From the NCBI GenBank assembly GCA_018105865.1, contig CM030850.1:14531967-14595966 (forward strand): a stretch of 64,000 nt of DNA, given 5' to 3'. Below the pieces are notes generated by a model. That model was not told where the DNA came from and ran no database searches. It saw only the letters and a list, made by a program, of their open reading frames with translations. Source of the stretch: Metaphire vulgaris. Lineage: Eukaryota > Annelida > Clitellata > Crassiclitellata > Megascolecidae. Shown here one piece after another: positions 63,896 to 64,000 of this stretch. How positions within the stretch are numbered: position 1 is the first letter of the stretch; each line of letters starts with the position of its first letter. The translations under genes and the position numbers were made by a program.

Positions 63896-64000
63896 ATAGC
63901 GCCGGTTCTAATATTCTAACGGTATACTTAGGTGTAAGCTTAGGATGTTAATATAATATATCAGAGTTTGAACGGTTGCCTTACTGTGTAGGATTTTAAG

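Overview
This window is nuclear DNA of a multicellular animal. Five split genes carry clear GT-AG introns and belong to animal families: transglutaminase, a peptide-type GPCR, an outer-dynein-arm docking TPR protein, an unrecognised coiled-coil protein, and an integrin alpha chain. No operons, Shine-Dalgarno sites, CRISPR arrays or prokaryotic genes are present. Long repeat-filled introns, many hAT-like MITEs, RTE-type LINE fragments, and SINEs with 5S or tRNA heads suggest a marine invertebrate, perhaps a deuterostome. I cannot name the species. Coding sequence is a small fraction of the window, and almost all long open frames outside the exons below are simple-repeat or antisense shadows.

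Layout. About 3.07-9.39 kb (minus): 5' part of a transglutaminase gene, five exons in perfect phase (325 codons), running off the left edge before the catalytic cysteine. A four-copy 26-bp tandem array of RFX X-box-like motifs lies 124-215 bp upstream of its start codon. About 10-20 kb: no gene recognised; microsatellites, MITEs, a perfect 47-bp-arm hairpin and a 5'-truncated RTE retrotransposon with an intact 13-bp target-site duplication. About 20.36-27.19 kb (plus): a two-exon rhodopsin-family GPCR of 443 residues that looks like an sNPF/NPY/PrRP-type receptor. About 29.05-33.19 kb (plus): three exons of an ODAD4/TTC25-like TPR protein with an X-box about 210 bp upstream of its ATG. About 33.2-39.7 kb: nested transposons and a second long hairpin.

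About 39.74-44.69 kb (minus): the 3' end of an unrecognised gene with a C-terminal coiled coil. About 45-51.5 kb: SINEs, MITEs and a 1.1-kb element with tandem-repeat terminal inverted repeats, 9-bp target duplications and a RING-finger remnant. About 51.59-63.46 kb (minus): the 3' half of an integrin alpha gene, with calf domains, membrane span and the GFFKR tail; its 5' exons lie beyond the right edge.

The genes do not form one pathway. The X-box motifs suggest possible RFX/ciliary control of the ODAD4-like gene (expected) and of the transglutaminase (unexpected). The strongest unexplained pattern is a near-identical internal motif (GACAAGCAAAAAAGGTC, either orientation) in many MITE-like elements whose ends differ.
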